Below are positions 31,079-41,076 of a DNA stretch of 64,000 nt, one piece after another. The stretch's first letter is position 1, and every line of letters starts with the position of its first letter. Under the pieces are notes generated by a model. That model had not been told where the DNA came from and ran no database searches. It saw only the letters and a program-made list of their open reading frames with translations. The DNA is from Karstenula rhodostoma CBS 690.94 (lineage: Eukaryota; Ascomycota; Dothideomycetes; Pleosporales; Didymosphaeriaceae), in NCBI GenBank assembly GCA_010093485.1, contig MU001498.1:797697-861696 (forward strand). Reading direction: 5' to 3'. The position numbers were made by a program, and so were the translations under genes.

Positions 31079-34069
31079 TCAACCCGTCCCATCAACCTCG
31101 TTCTTAAGAAACAGCTCCACAATTCTCACCATCCTCTCCTTCCGCACCGCCTTATCCCTCTCCCTCATCTTCTCCGCGCCCGCCCCCCTAAACATCACGT
31201 CCGCAAACACAGTTGCATAGTTGCGATAGATCAGCTGCCGTAGTGCTATATTAGGAACCTTGCTTAACGTCCTCCTCCTGACCGCTGCCCTCGGCGACGC
31301 AGGAAGCTCCGTGCTCGTGCGCGGCGTCGACGGATCCGCTTTCCCCGCTTCCGCGATCTGGTGCGTGATGTTTTGCAGCACAGAGATGATCAGGAGGAAG
31401 GTGGCGTTGTGGTTTGGTGCTGTGGCGAGGATTTCGAGGGTCCACAGCTTTTCGTCGTCGCGGTCAAGCTGCTGCTTCGACTTCTCGCGCGTGGTGATGC
31501 CTTCTTCGAGTTTCTCCCAGAGGCTCTTGGTTATCACGCCGTCCGGCAGGGTTCGCAGGAAGAGGAGAAGTGCTTCTGCAAAATACTCTGTCTTTTCTTT
31601 TGGGCGCATGGTGGCCGGGAAAGCTAGGTCAAAAGGCTCGTCGCAATCGAGCGATTCGATGATACCTCCCACGACATCCTCGTCCTCGGAGCTTTTATCC
31701 TGGCTGATGAACGGCCACGCAGCGTTATGCTGCCATGGAGCGTTCTCTTTATCCCCTTCATGACCGGTCATATCCCACTCGGCGAGTGCGCGCTCCGTCA
31801 TGTCTTCTAGTATCTCCGTCAGCCGAAATATCTCCCGGGGCACCGACCATCTCACTTCGCCATCCGGTTTCTGGCCCTGCAGCTTGCGGATGCCGCCTTC
31901 GGGGATCTTGATGAGCTTATCGATCGTGCGCGTGAGGGTTGATGGCTGCCAATGGGCCCGGAGAGGAAGAAAGTGGTCACGGCCATTATCGACTCGTAGA
32001 ACAAGGACATCGTCTAAAGATGACGTGCCTTCGTTCAGTAGGCGTACCATGTCTGGACTATCAACTTTGAGCTTCAACTCTGCGTTGCAGACATCTGCGG
32101 GTTGTAAGGTATATTGCGTATCCAAGTCATGGGAAGTCGAGTTTGAGGCCGTGTCGGGTTCCCGTTCAAACCGAACTCTGAGCCAGGGCGGGAATGCTCC
32201 TTCGGGCTGGTTTTGATCAACTGGACGCATGACGAAACCGAACGTAGCAGGTACTCTTCCGGTGTTTGCAATTGTGATGTTCCGACGTCTCGACTTGCCA
32301 TATGAAACATCACCGAAGTCTACCCCATCAAAGTTGCCGTCGGTTGTATCTTTGTGCTCGAATGTCGAAGTAGAGTGATCAACTACCATTGTAACAGATG
32401 GGCGACCCTCATTTTCTTGGCGATCAAGCTCCCGAGCAACCTCCTGGTGTATAGCGGATTTCAACTCTGGCATTACTGCGTCGTATTTCAACAAGAAGAC
32501 AGCGTCTAGAGGTTTATGATCCGACGATATGACTCGCATGTGCGACGTATAAGACTCCAGAAGAAATTCATCGGAAAAGCCCGCCTTGGTCGGAACGATC
32601 TCGGGTTCGGGATCCTGCTGTTCATCGTATTCATCGTAGCTGTCGTTCTTGTCCCCATCGGTGTCGGGATCATAGTCGTACAAGACGTCGTCATCTTGGT
32701 CAAGGCCTTTCGCTTTCATTTCTTCGTCCTTCTTTCGAGCTTCCTCTCGCTCTTTCTCTTTGAGACTGTATTGGTGTCTTGAGGCTCTGGTCCGATATAG
32801 GATGCGGTCGCACCAACTAGGCCCACGTCGCTTCTCGCTGGAATCGTAAACTCCGACTTTACCCACGTCATACTTGTACGTTGGAAGAAATCGTATCGGA
32901 CCCTCTTCCCAGCCATCATGGAACGCTTTGCCGGCCTTCTGCTGCTGCCGGAGCTCGTCGTGGGGCAGGAGGGAGTTGATGGTCGTATGAAGGCTTGCAG
33001 GGTCTAATTCAGGCGGGATAGGAACGGCATCTTCCGAGTCTCGTTTCGAAGCATAACCAGAATCTCCAGAAGTGGAAGCGTTCTCCTTTGCATCCTCTTG
33101 GTCGTGGTCCCGGGTGTGGACGGTGAGCAGTCGTCGCACATCGTCTCCGGGCATTCCCTCCAAGCGATAGTTGAGATCTCCAAACCAGAATGCAAAATCC
33201 TCGTCGCCTATGCCCTCTCCCTGCCCCTGGTTCAGGTCCATGGCGTCGGTGATGGGATCGAAGCGTGTGCGACTGGCGATCTGGCCCGCATCCCAGTTCC
33301 TCCGTTCCAGTGAGGTCTTGTCAGCGCCTGCAGCGAGATGTGAATTCACGAAAACGAGTCTGGTGGTCTCGCCTAGGACAATCCTAGCCGTGACGGCGCC
33401 TTTGTTTCCCATGTATCCCATGAGACCAGTGCCAACACTTGTGGTACTGACTGACTTAACATGCGGGTTCACCCCTGGGGAGGCATAGATGAGGAGAAGC
33501 AAGCCGATCAGTTGCTGTTCTGCCACAAGCTGGTAGCCATTGGGCAAGGCGGCAGCAACGTTCGTTTTCCACTTGCTGGCGACACTGGGATCTGTGTACG
33601 GCCGCAATGCTTCCGTGGCAGACGTTATGTCTACCACTTCCTGCAGACCCAGCACATAGAGTCCAATGTCTTCGTTGCTGGCGACAGCGGCTATGTCATG
33701 TTCAGGCACTGTAGGCGCGTGCGATGTTCGTCGCGCTTCTTGGTCTGATATGCTTTCTCTTGCCGAAGCCTGTTTAGCATCGGGGTCTTCGACACCGAGA
33801 CCGGCTAACGATTCTTCGATGCCTTTTCCGTCTACGAACCAGGCACCGATGTCTTGCTCCACGCCCTTCAGGCCTGCTGTGTTCCAGGACCCCACTTTGA
33901 TGCGCACGTGGCGTGGTCGGGTGTACTCGGCTCTGCGCGCGTACAGGGCATGTGTGAGGTTCTGGTGAGTCGTGGGGATGTGAGTCTGGCTAGTGTTGCT
34001 ATGGGGAAAGGCTCCAGGAATATTGGCATCGAGCCGCTCCGAAGAGATTGAGCTCGCGTCTGAAGGCAT
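31079..34069 (-). CDS. Inositol-polyphosphate 5-phosphatase, OCRL-like
   Basis: Single exon, 996 aa, ATG at 34069. Catalytic motifs in order: WNTAG (62-66), LGLQEVVD (140-147), GNKGAV (221-226), NSHLAAG (242-248), FWFGDLNYRL (294-303), WCDRILYR (419-426) and SDHKPLDAVF (516-525), the signature set of Mg-dependent inositol 5-phosphatases. A ~75-residue acidic insert separates the last two. After the catalytic domain comes an immunoglobulin-like (ASH) region (about 590-720), then a helical C-terminus resembling the RhoGAP-like domain of OCRL/INPP5B. The enzyme class removes the 5-phosphate from PI(4,5)P2 and relatives at endosomal or Golgi membranes; the substrate here is not determined. Divergent from DCP1 with 318 bp between starts. 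Confidence 0.9.
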   Translation of the reverse strand: MPSDASSISSERLDANIPGAFPHSNTSQTHIPTTHQNLTHALYARRAEYTRPRHVRIKVGSWNTAGLKGVEQDIGAWFVDGKGIEESLAGLGVEDPDAKQASARESISDQEARRTSHAPTVPEHDIAAVASNEDIGLYVLGLQEVVDITSATEALRPYTDPSVASKWKTNVAAALPNGYQLVAEQQLIGLLLLIYASPGVNPHVKSVSTTSVGTGLMGYMGNKGAVTARIVLGETTRLVFVNSHLAAGADKTSLERRNWDAGQIASRTRFDPITDAMDLNQGQGEGIGDEDFAFWFGDLNYRLEGMPGDDVRRLLTVHTRDHDQEDAKENASTSGDSGYASKRDSEDAVPIPPELDPASLHTTINSLLPHDELRQQQKAGKAFHDGWEEGPIRFLPTYKYDVGKVGVYDSSEKRRGPSWCDRILYRTRASRHQYSLKEKEREEARKKDEEMKAKGLDQDDDVLYDYDPDTDGDKNDSYDEYDEQQDPEPEIVPTKAGFSDEFLLESYTSHMRVISSDHKPLDAVFLLKYDAVMPELKSAIHQEVARELDRQENEGRPSVTMVVDHSTSTFEHKDTTDGNFDGVDFGDVSYGKSRRRNITIANTGRVPATFGFVMRPVDQNQPEGAFPPWLRVRFEREPDTASNSTSHDLDTQYTLQPADVCNAELKLKVDSPDMVRLLNEGTSSLDDVLVLRVDNGRDHFLPLRAHWQPSTLTRTIDKLIKIPEGGIRKLQGQKPDGEVRWSVPREIFRLTEILEDMTERALAEWDMTGHEGDKENAPWQHNAAWPFISQDKSSEDEDVVGGIIESLDCDEPFDLAFPATMRPKEKTEYFAEALLLFLRTLPDGVITKSLWEKLEEGITTREKSKQQLDRDDEKLWTLEILATAPNHNATFLLIISVLQNITHQIAEAGKADPSTPRTSTELPASPRAAVRRRTLSKVPNIALRQLIYRNYATVFADVMFRGAGAEKMRERDKAVRKERMVRIVELFLKNEVDGTG

Positions 34070-34387
34070 GGCGACGGTGGGGAGGCGGGGGGCAGGCCGC
34101 GCGTGTGTCGAAGTTCAGAAGAATGTCACCGTCTGTCCATGATGCTGCAGTCGGTCGGCGTGTCGAAGGGTGTTCCCCCTCTATGACATAGGAGTAGTTC
34201 CCGATGATGACGACGGCGTGGCAGTGCTCGTCGTTGAGCCACCTACCTGGCCCAAGCTCTGGAGCATTTGTGGTGGAGTCACTATTTCCTAGGGCACCAC
34301 CGTACCGAGGAAGCTCCCCGCGCCGACAACACCAACACCGCGCGTCACAACTCACGAAACAACACCCACATCTCTTGCTCGCGCGCC
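34070..34387. promoter_or_regulatory. Divergent 5-phosphatase/DCP1 promoter region
   Basis: 318 bp between start codons; no specific site called. Confidence 0.35.
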
Positions 34388-35246
34388 ATGGGTCCGAACA
34401 AAGGGAGATCGCGCGCGCACCTCTCGCAACCACAGGCCCCGCCGCAGCCTTCAGACTACGAGACTGATGTCCCCCAAAACATCGATTATCCGCCGCCGCC
34501 GCCGGGGCGCTCCAATGAGGAACTCAACCTCTCGGTCATTCGCCGCCACTATCCCGATGTCAACGCGGTGCACCATGTCGCCCCATACGCCGTCCTGTAT
34601 GCTTTCAGTCTGGAGACGGAACAGTGGGAGAAGGTTGGCGTCGAAGGTAGTCTCTTCGTCTGCGGCTTGGTACCATCTGCTGCAGGGGTTGAGCGTTACG
34701 GTGTTGTTATCTTGAATCGCCGCAGCATGGACAACTTCTACATGGAGATAACTGGCCCTGATGGTTTGGAATTCACGGACGAATACATCATCATGCAAGG
34801 TGATCAAGTATACGGCCTGTGGATCTTCTGCGAACCGCCCCCGAGCAGTACCGCCAACACCCGCACTGAGACGGTAGCCAGAATCCAAGAGTTGGCTGTA
34901 AGTCTTGCTCAGGCTAGAGTAGCGTACCCATACCGAAATTTTGCTGACATGCACTGATTAGGCACGTGTCCAAGCCAGCCAGGCCGCCTTGGACCAGGGC
35001 GACGATGACGCCAGCATAACTTCTGACCAGGTACAGTCTTCTGTCCCCATGGGACGGCAACTGTCACTTCGGGAGCTTTTTGGACAACAACGTACACAGG
35101 ACGCAGCGTGGAGCGTGGTAAACCATCACAACGCGCAATCACTACACCAAGGCTACCAACCCACACCGAGCCCCCAACCAGGCCAACCTGATATGCTCAA
35201 CCAGCTTTTCATGAGAGCACACCAAGAATACAGCAGCTTTGGCTAA
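34388..35246 (+). CDS. DCP1: mRNA decapping activator Dcp1
   Basis: Exons 34388-34897 and 34962-35246 (264 aa as modelled). The EVH1-like Dcp1 domain covers about 40-160: NLSVIRRHYPDVNAVHHVAP, YAFSLETEQWEKVGVEGSLFV, ERYGVVILNRRSMDNFYMEI and a final VYGLWIF. Dcp1 activates Dcp2 in 5'-to-3' mRNA decay in cytoplasmic P-bodies. The 64-nt intron has GTAAGT and GATTAG ends and joins in phase 0. Downstream, 35283-35446 is an open segment that reads like further Dcp1 tail (DGITPEEGRVVQAVLNRP...). It would join at 35241 only through a non-GT donor, so the true C-terminus is uncertain. Confidence 0.88.
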
Positions 35247-35936
35247 TTGATCCTGGCTAAAAACCTTACATTTCAAGTTCAGACGGAATAACGCCCGAGG
35301 AAGGAAGGGTTGTGCAAGCAGTTTTGAATCGGCCCAACCCCCCGCCCGGGGGTCCTCTTGCTGACGAAAAGTTGGAGCGGGAGTTGATGTTTGCGTATTT
35401 GACGCTGCAGCGTAAGGGGACACCTGACGATCAACCGTCTGCGTGACGGCGCTGTCTCCTTGGGTGCCTTGGATGAGATGCAGTCAAACTCCGCAGGCTT
35501 GAGAAGCTTATTCTTTTCATACGGTTTAGGTACGATATCTCAACCTTCTCTCGTCATTCCAACCTTGGATTTTGGCCTCCCAATGATAGGGACTGACGAT
35601 TTTCAGCACTGCAGACTTGCTGCCTTGTCGGAAACATGTATCGTCTACGTGCGAGCACAGTTCATGCGCCTCGGACAAACGACAACAATCGCAAAGACGC
35701 GCAATATCAATGTCCTGTCGTTGGTAGTCTCCTAGAGGTCAGATATTAGATCACACGCAAGATCAAGACTTGAATTGCTGGACGCGGTATTCTCAATTGA
35801 TATCTTTGCTATAATGTACACCTTAATACGTGCTGTCAGCCCGAACGCCATTCCGGATGCTGTGCGGTACAGCCAATGTACAGTGCCTTCCATTCGTCTC
35901 CCAGCTCGTATAATCCTACATCGAAACCCCACGCGC

Positions 35937-36390
35937 CTATCGCTTCTTACTGAACTTCTTCGATTCTGCAGCACTGTCAATATGGTCCAGATCTTCCTGA
36001 CCTCCTCTGGTCCTCTGGTCCTCCACTTACCAGCAGCAGTCCTCTTCTTCTTCGGCGGCGACTTGCCCCTCGACTTCGCAACGTTCAAATGCTCCAGCCA
36101 GTCTTCCTCTTGCTCGTCCATGACGGAGAAATTGGGGTACAGCTTCCGCAACTGCGAAATCGGGCCTATCCGTGGCGGGTAGTACGACGCGACCGAGGGA
36201 CCCTTGAGGCGCTGGTGGAGGATGCGGCTACCGATACGGATACGTTCTGGGTTGAAAGTTGTGGAGAAGACCTTGCATTGGACCTGGCGCGTGTTAAAGA
36301 GGGATTGGAGGTAGCATGTGGTATGCGGGAGTAAGTAGACACCTTCATGAGGTCCAACACGCGGGCGCGCGAGACGGGTGGGATGGCCAT
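35937..36390 (-). CDS. RSM27: Mitochondrial ribosomal small-subunit protein mS33
   Basis: Three exons: 36390-36343, 36283-36031 and 35965-35937 (109 aa). The intron phases rebuild the typical sequence MAIPPVSRARVLDLMK-VQCKVFSTTFNPERIRIG...GPSVASYYPP...DEQEEDWLEHLNVAKSRGKSPPKKKRTAA-ESKKFSKKR in pieces. The FSTTFNP and GKSPPKKKRTAA motifs are family signatures. It is part of the mitochondrial small ribosomal subunit. No cleavable presequence is obvious, as is usual for this protein. It diverges from the RNase III gene with only 176 bp between start codons. Confidence 0.93.
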
Positions 36391-36566
36391 TTCGGGGGTG
36401 GATGAAGTCGCGATGCGGCGCAATGCGGAGAAGATCTCGGAGGTGTCTGGTGAATGGGGCTCTTGGCACACGCTCGGACCACCATGTTTTCTGGCCGGGC
36501 TGCCCGCATCTGCGCTGTCGCAACTCGTTTCCAACTTCGCAAACCACAATTGCTAATTCACACACC

Positions 36567-38513
36567 ATGTCTAGCCACGGCGCGCAGAAGCGCGGAGGTA
36601 TGTGTGCTTTTCCTATCTTTGCTACGCGAGATTTGTGCCTGCCCATTTCAAGGCACTCGTATCGCTGCTTCCACTCGCGCTGTGACGTCTTGCTAATGTG
36701 ACCTACAGGCGGCTTCGATCATTACGGCAATGGCAACTCGCAGAAGTATGCACGCTCGGATAATTCGAACTTCGCCCCCCGCAATCCGAACCACAATGCG
36801 CATCCGACCCGGAACCAGAACTACCCCTCTCCCCAGAGTGGTCCTGTTAAGAGCAAGGACCGCAGGGGCGAGACAGCGCACTTTGACTACATCGACCGAC
36901 TGCCAGATCCCTCGAAATGCGAGCCGTGCAAGCTGGCCAGGCAAGAGACGGACGCGGGCTTAATCGCCTTTCTGGCAAAGGTCGAAGCAGAGGAGCAGAT
37001 GCCAGAGGGCGACAAGGACATCGTGCGCTGTGCTGGGGAGCTGCGAAGACTGTTGTCTGCCCGGAACAGCAAGAATCACTCCAAGCAGATGAAAGAACTG
37101 GACCAGGCACGACCGTTCGAGGGCAAATACATCATGGTTCCAGAATATATCGAGCAGAAGATGGAAAAGGCGAAATCACTACCATCCCTTCCACCCATCG
37201 AACCGTCGCTACAAGTGCAAGTTTTCACGCACGCTTCCGTTCACGAATCGAAAGCCAAGGCCAAGGGTGTCACCTCTACCGACGACCTCACCTATGAACG
37301 CCTCGAGTTCATCGGAGACGCATATCTCGAGGTGATGGCTACAAGGCTGATTGCGCATCGCTTGCCGCACCTAGACGTTCCGTCACAAGCTCATTTTCGT
37401 GAACAGTTGGTCAGGAACGACACATTAGCCAAGTTCTCCAATGCGTATGGCCTCGCTGATCGACTGAAACATGCATCACACATGAAACCAGGTCTAGCCT
37501 CTAAGCTCTGGTCTAAGATCACAGCCGATGTGTTTGAAGCCTATGTCGCCGCAGTGGTGCTTTCGGACCCCGTCGAAGGATTTCTCACTGCCGAGAAATG
37601 GATGAACCAGCTTTGGGCTGAGCAGATGCTGGAGTACCGCGAGCCTATTCTCGTCGAAAATGTAAACGCTCAAGAGGAGCTTGGCAGGCTCATCCACATG
37701 AATCACATCAAGCTCACCTACGAACACGAGAAGGAGATGGAGATGACATCGCTTGGTGTTCAGCAATTCTTCCAGGGTGTCTATCTAACAGGTTGGGGTT
37801 ACGAACATGAGTGGCTTGGCAGCGGCATGGGGAGGAATAAATCACAAGCCGCTGTGAACGCAGCGCAGGATGCTCTGACAAGGAACAACAACGCGCTGCA
37901 GACGGCTGTGAGGAAGAAAAAGGAGTTCCTGGTACAGCAGCAAGCTGAGCGAGACCAGAAGCGAGCGGAGCTGCGAAAACAGGTAACTGCCGGTGACCAG
38001 GAGGCAGTTGCCGAACTGAGACGCATTCTCAATAACGACATCCGGATCAAGACGAAACTAGCCGGTAAAGGCGATGAGGCCGCGGCAGCCACGCTGAAAG
38101 AGCTCGTTGCCGAAGAAGAAGCCCTTGCCGAGAAAGTCGATTCGAAGGATACCGACCAAGGCAATAGTCAGAGTCAGAATGGTGCGGATGTGGGAAACGC
38201 AGTTGAGACCAAGGGTCATACTCAAACCCAAGACAACGCCTATGGAAGTATCCATACGACCTCAGCAAAGAAACACAAGAAGCACAAGGAGACTAATAGC
38301 GAAGCTTCGAAACCGGCGAAGGAGACCAAGCAGAACGCCCAGGACTTTCTCGCTAATATAATGGCAGGAGGCAAAGCCGACTTGACATCAGCGAAAGACA
38401 CCCAAAAGGACGGCAGCTCGTGGCTTGATAAGGAGCAAAAAAAGAAGGAGAAGGAAGAGAGGAAGAAGCAGGAGAGAATGGCGAAGAAGGACAAAAGTGC
38501 GAATGGAGCTTAG
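36567..38513 (+). CDS. RNT1: Ribonuclease III (Rnt1/Pac1 type)
   Basis: Exons 36567-36597 and 36709-38513 (611 aa). The 111-nt intron splits a Gly codon. The RNase III signature YERLEFIGDAYLEV lies at about 206-219, with the second catalytic acidic pair in ITADVFEAYVAAV (about 281-293), so all metal-binding residues are present and the enzyme should be active. A double-stranded RNA-binding domain follows at about 340-408 (ending GMGRNKSQAAVNAAQDAL). The C-terminal ~200 residues are charged, coiled-coil and Lys/Glu-rich, ending in KKEKEERKKQERMAKKDK. Fungal family members process pre-rRNA and snoRNA/snRNA precursors in the nucleus. The long tail exceeds yeast Rnt1. Confidence 0.93.
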
Positions 38514-38869
38514 CAGTCTGTGACGTTCACCCGTATTGCATGTCATTGGGATCGGAATTGTGTTTTCAGCATCGATACCCTGGGCGCATGAGCGCACGCG
38601 AAGTCGTACGCACACGCGGCATAAAATCTAGCCATACCACCAACCCAAATAACCAATCACAAAACGAACACTCCTGGTTTGACTTGCAGATCCCGTCTGG
38701 GGACTGACGTACCCCGCTTGCACACCCTTGTCTGGACCTCGGCTTCTGAGGCTCCTATTAGCTAGCTCCCGTACCTTGACACCGCAGATCGTACTCTGTG
38801 TATAATAAACAGTTCGACGTACTCGCTTCTTTATAGTAACCATTCGTCCTCCAATCGCACGCATCAGAC
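38514..38869. other. Intergenic RNase III/FAT1 tandem spacer
   Basis: 356 bp between two genes on the same strand. A TATAATAAAC-like sequence near 38800 could be a promoter element of the downstream gene; otherwise nothing seen. Confidence 0.35.
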
Positions 38870-40820
38870 ATGGCAGCCGCGGCTGCAGCTTCTATCGCAG
38901 GTATCTCCGCGCTTGCAGCCTACCTCGACGCGAAATATCACATCAGGCAAGACTTGAGGGTTAAGCGGAAAATAGGGCGGGCGGCGAAGTACTATGGAGA
39001 GCTAGGTGATTAGACCATATGGTTACGAGCTGTGTGTTGTGTTTGACTGACACGACGTGGTAGTGAAGCACAACCGCCTCTCCCTCTGGTACGCCTTCAC
39101 GCCGCACGTGACCACGCACCCGAACGAGCTGTGCATTTGGTCCCGCACGGGTTCATACACCTGGCAGCAAGCCCACGACCGGGCGGTACAGTGGGCGCGG
39201 TTTTTCCTTGACAAAGGCGTCAAGCCCGGTGATTTGGTCGGCGTGTATCTCGTCAACAGCGTCGATTTTCCCGTTATGTGGCTGGGCTTGCTGTGCATCG
39301 GGTGTGCGCCTGCGCTGCTGAATTACAACCTCAAGGGTGATGCGCTGGTGCACTGTGTGCGGATCAGTGGGGCGAGAGTGCTGTTGGTGGATGATGACGC
39401 GGAAGTGAATGCAAGGTTCCATGAGGTGCGGGGGAGGCTGGAGGAGGAGATGGGGATCGACGGGTGCGTGGTGACGGAGCAGTTTCTGGCGGATCTGTAC
39501 AGAGGGGAGGTCGATGTGCCGGACGACTCGTTCCGCGCGGGCGTGAAGGGATCGAGTCCGGCGTGCCTGCTGTACACGTCTGGGACCACGGGGCTTCCCA
39601 AGGCAGCGCCCTTCCTCACGAGCCGCTGTCATGAACGCGGAGATCCGGCAAACCCGTCCTTCGGCCAGACGACGAACGACCGCTGGTACTGCAGCATGCC
39701 CCTTTTCCACGGCACAGGCGGCATGTCCGTCCTGTTATCGCTCACGCTGGGCCTCAGCGTCGCCGTCGGCCGCAAGTTCAGCGTCAGCACGCACTGGGAC
39801 GACATACACGACTCGGAGGCAACCGTCTTCGTGTATGTCGGCGAGGCAGCGCGATACCTGCTCAACGCACCTCCCCATCCACTGGAGCGAAACCACCCGC
39901 GCCTCAGGGCGATGTATGGGAACGGCATGCGGCCCGATGTCTGGAGCCGGTTTAAGCAGCGCTTTGACGTCCCGCAGGTCATCGAGTTCTTCAACTCCAC
40001 CGAGGGCGTCCTCGCCATGGTAAACTGGTCGCTGAACGCGTACACGCAGGACTGCGTTGGCCAGCACGGCGCGATCCTGCGGTACGTCCTGCGCGACACG
40101 TACGTGCCCGTCGCCGTAGACGTCGAAAGCGGGAACGTCCTGCGGGACCCTGCGACCGGGTTTGCGCGCCGCAACGCGTACGACCAGGGCGGCGAGATCC
40201 TCGTCAAAGTCCCCTCCGAGGCCGCATTCGCAGGCTACGTGAACAATCCCGCTGCTAACGCGAAGAAATTCGAGCGCGACGTGCTGGTCAAAGGCGACTT
40301 GTACTACCGCAGCGGCGACTCGCTGCGGCGCGACAGCGACGGGCGGTGGTTCTTCCTCGATAGGCTGGGCGACACGTTCCGCTGGAAATCGGAGAACGTG
40401 TCCACAGCACAAGTCGCAGAGGTTCTGGGCAAGTATCCCGGCGTCGCGGAGGCCACCGTGTACGGTGTTACCGTGCCTAATCACGATGGACGGGCTGGGT
40501 GCGCGGCGGTGCTCCTCGGCGATGGTGTTACCGTGGACACATTCGACTGGACGGCGTTCCTGGCGTATGCGAAGGGAGAGCTGGTGAAGGAGGCGGTGCC
40601 CGTGTTCGTGAGGGTTGTGAGACAGAGTAGTCGGACGGACAACGAGAAGCAGAATAAAGGGCCGCTGAAGGCGGAGGGGATTGAGGTGGGGCAGTTTGGG
40701 GAGAAGGTGGTGGGTGGGAAAGGGGATGTGATGATGTGGATGGGAGATGGGAGGGGAACGTATGAAAGGTTTGGGGTGCGCAAGTTGGAGGAGGTGAAAG
40801 GTGGGAGGGCGAGGTTGTAG
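38870..40820 (+). CDS. FAT1: Very-long-chain acyl-CoA synthetase / fatty-acid transporter
   Basis: Exons 38870-39005 and 39064-40820 (630 aa). The intron has a GTGATT donor and a GTGGTAG acceptor, and the split codon gives Val. AMP-binding motif LLYTSGTTGLPKAA (about 214-227); FNSTEGV (about 320); the FATP/VLACS signature GDTFRWKSENVST near 475-488. The N-terminus has an Ala-rich helix that may be a membrane anchor. The family activates very-long-chain fatty acids with ATP and CoA and aids their uptake. The last three residues, ARL, fit the degenerate PTS1 pattern, so peroxisomal location is possible. An unusual local feature is the QGGEILVKVPSE-type segment with normal spacing; no damage seen. 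Confidence 0.92.
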
Positions 40821-41076
40821 GTTGGGTGTGTTAGGTAAATCGAAATATAGAGCGAGATTATCCAAAGCGATACCGTTCACCCTCGCATGGATTGTAGTAT
40901 GATCGCCGAAAGGAGGATCTTTCCTGTTTGAGCTTGAGATCTCGCTGTACACAGGAACATTTGATTTGACACCATTTCCGTTGCTGTCATTGTGTCCGAC
41001 GTCGCGCATCGCCGTGCACAGTCAGTGTCTTACTGCCACACTGGGACACATCTCCTCTCATCGACTTGTCTTTCAA

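Noticed and set aside
36598..36708. RNase III first intron (111 nt) as another introner
   Set aside because: Longer than average but no inverted-repeat ends and no match to families A or B.
39735..41009. 424-codon minus-strand frame opposite the FAT1-like gene
   Set aside because: Antisense to a strongly conserved synthetase; composition (His/Arg/Val/Asp-rich) is what the complement of GC-rich codons gives.
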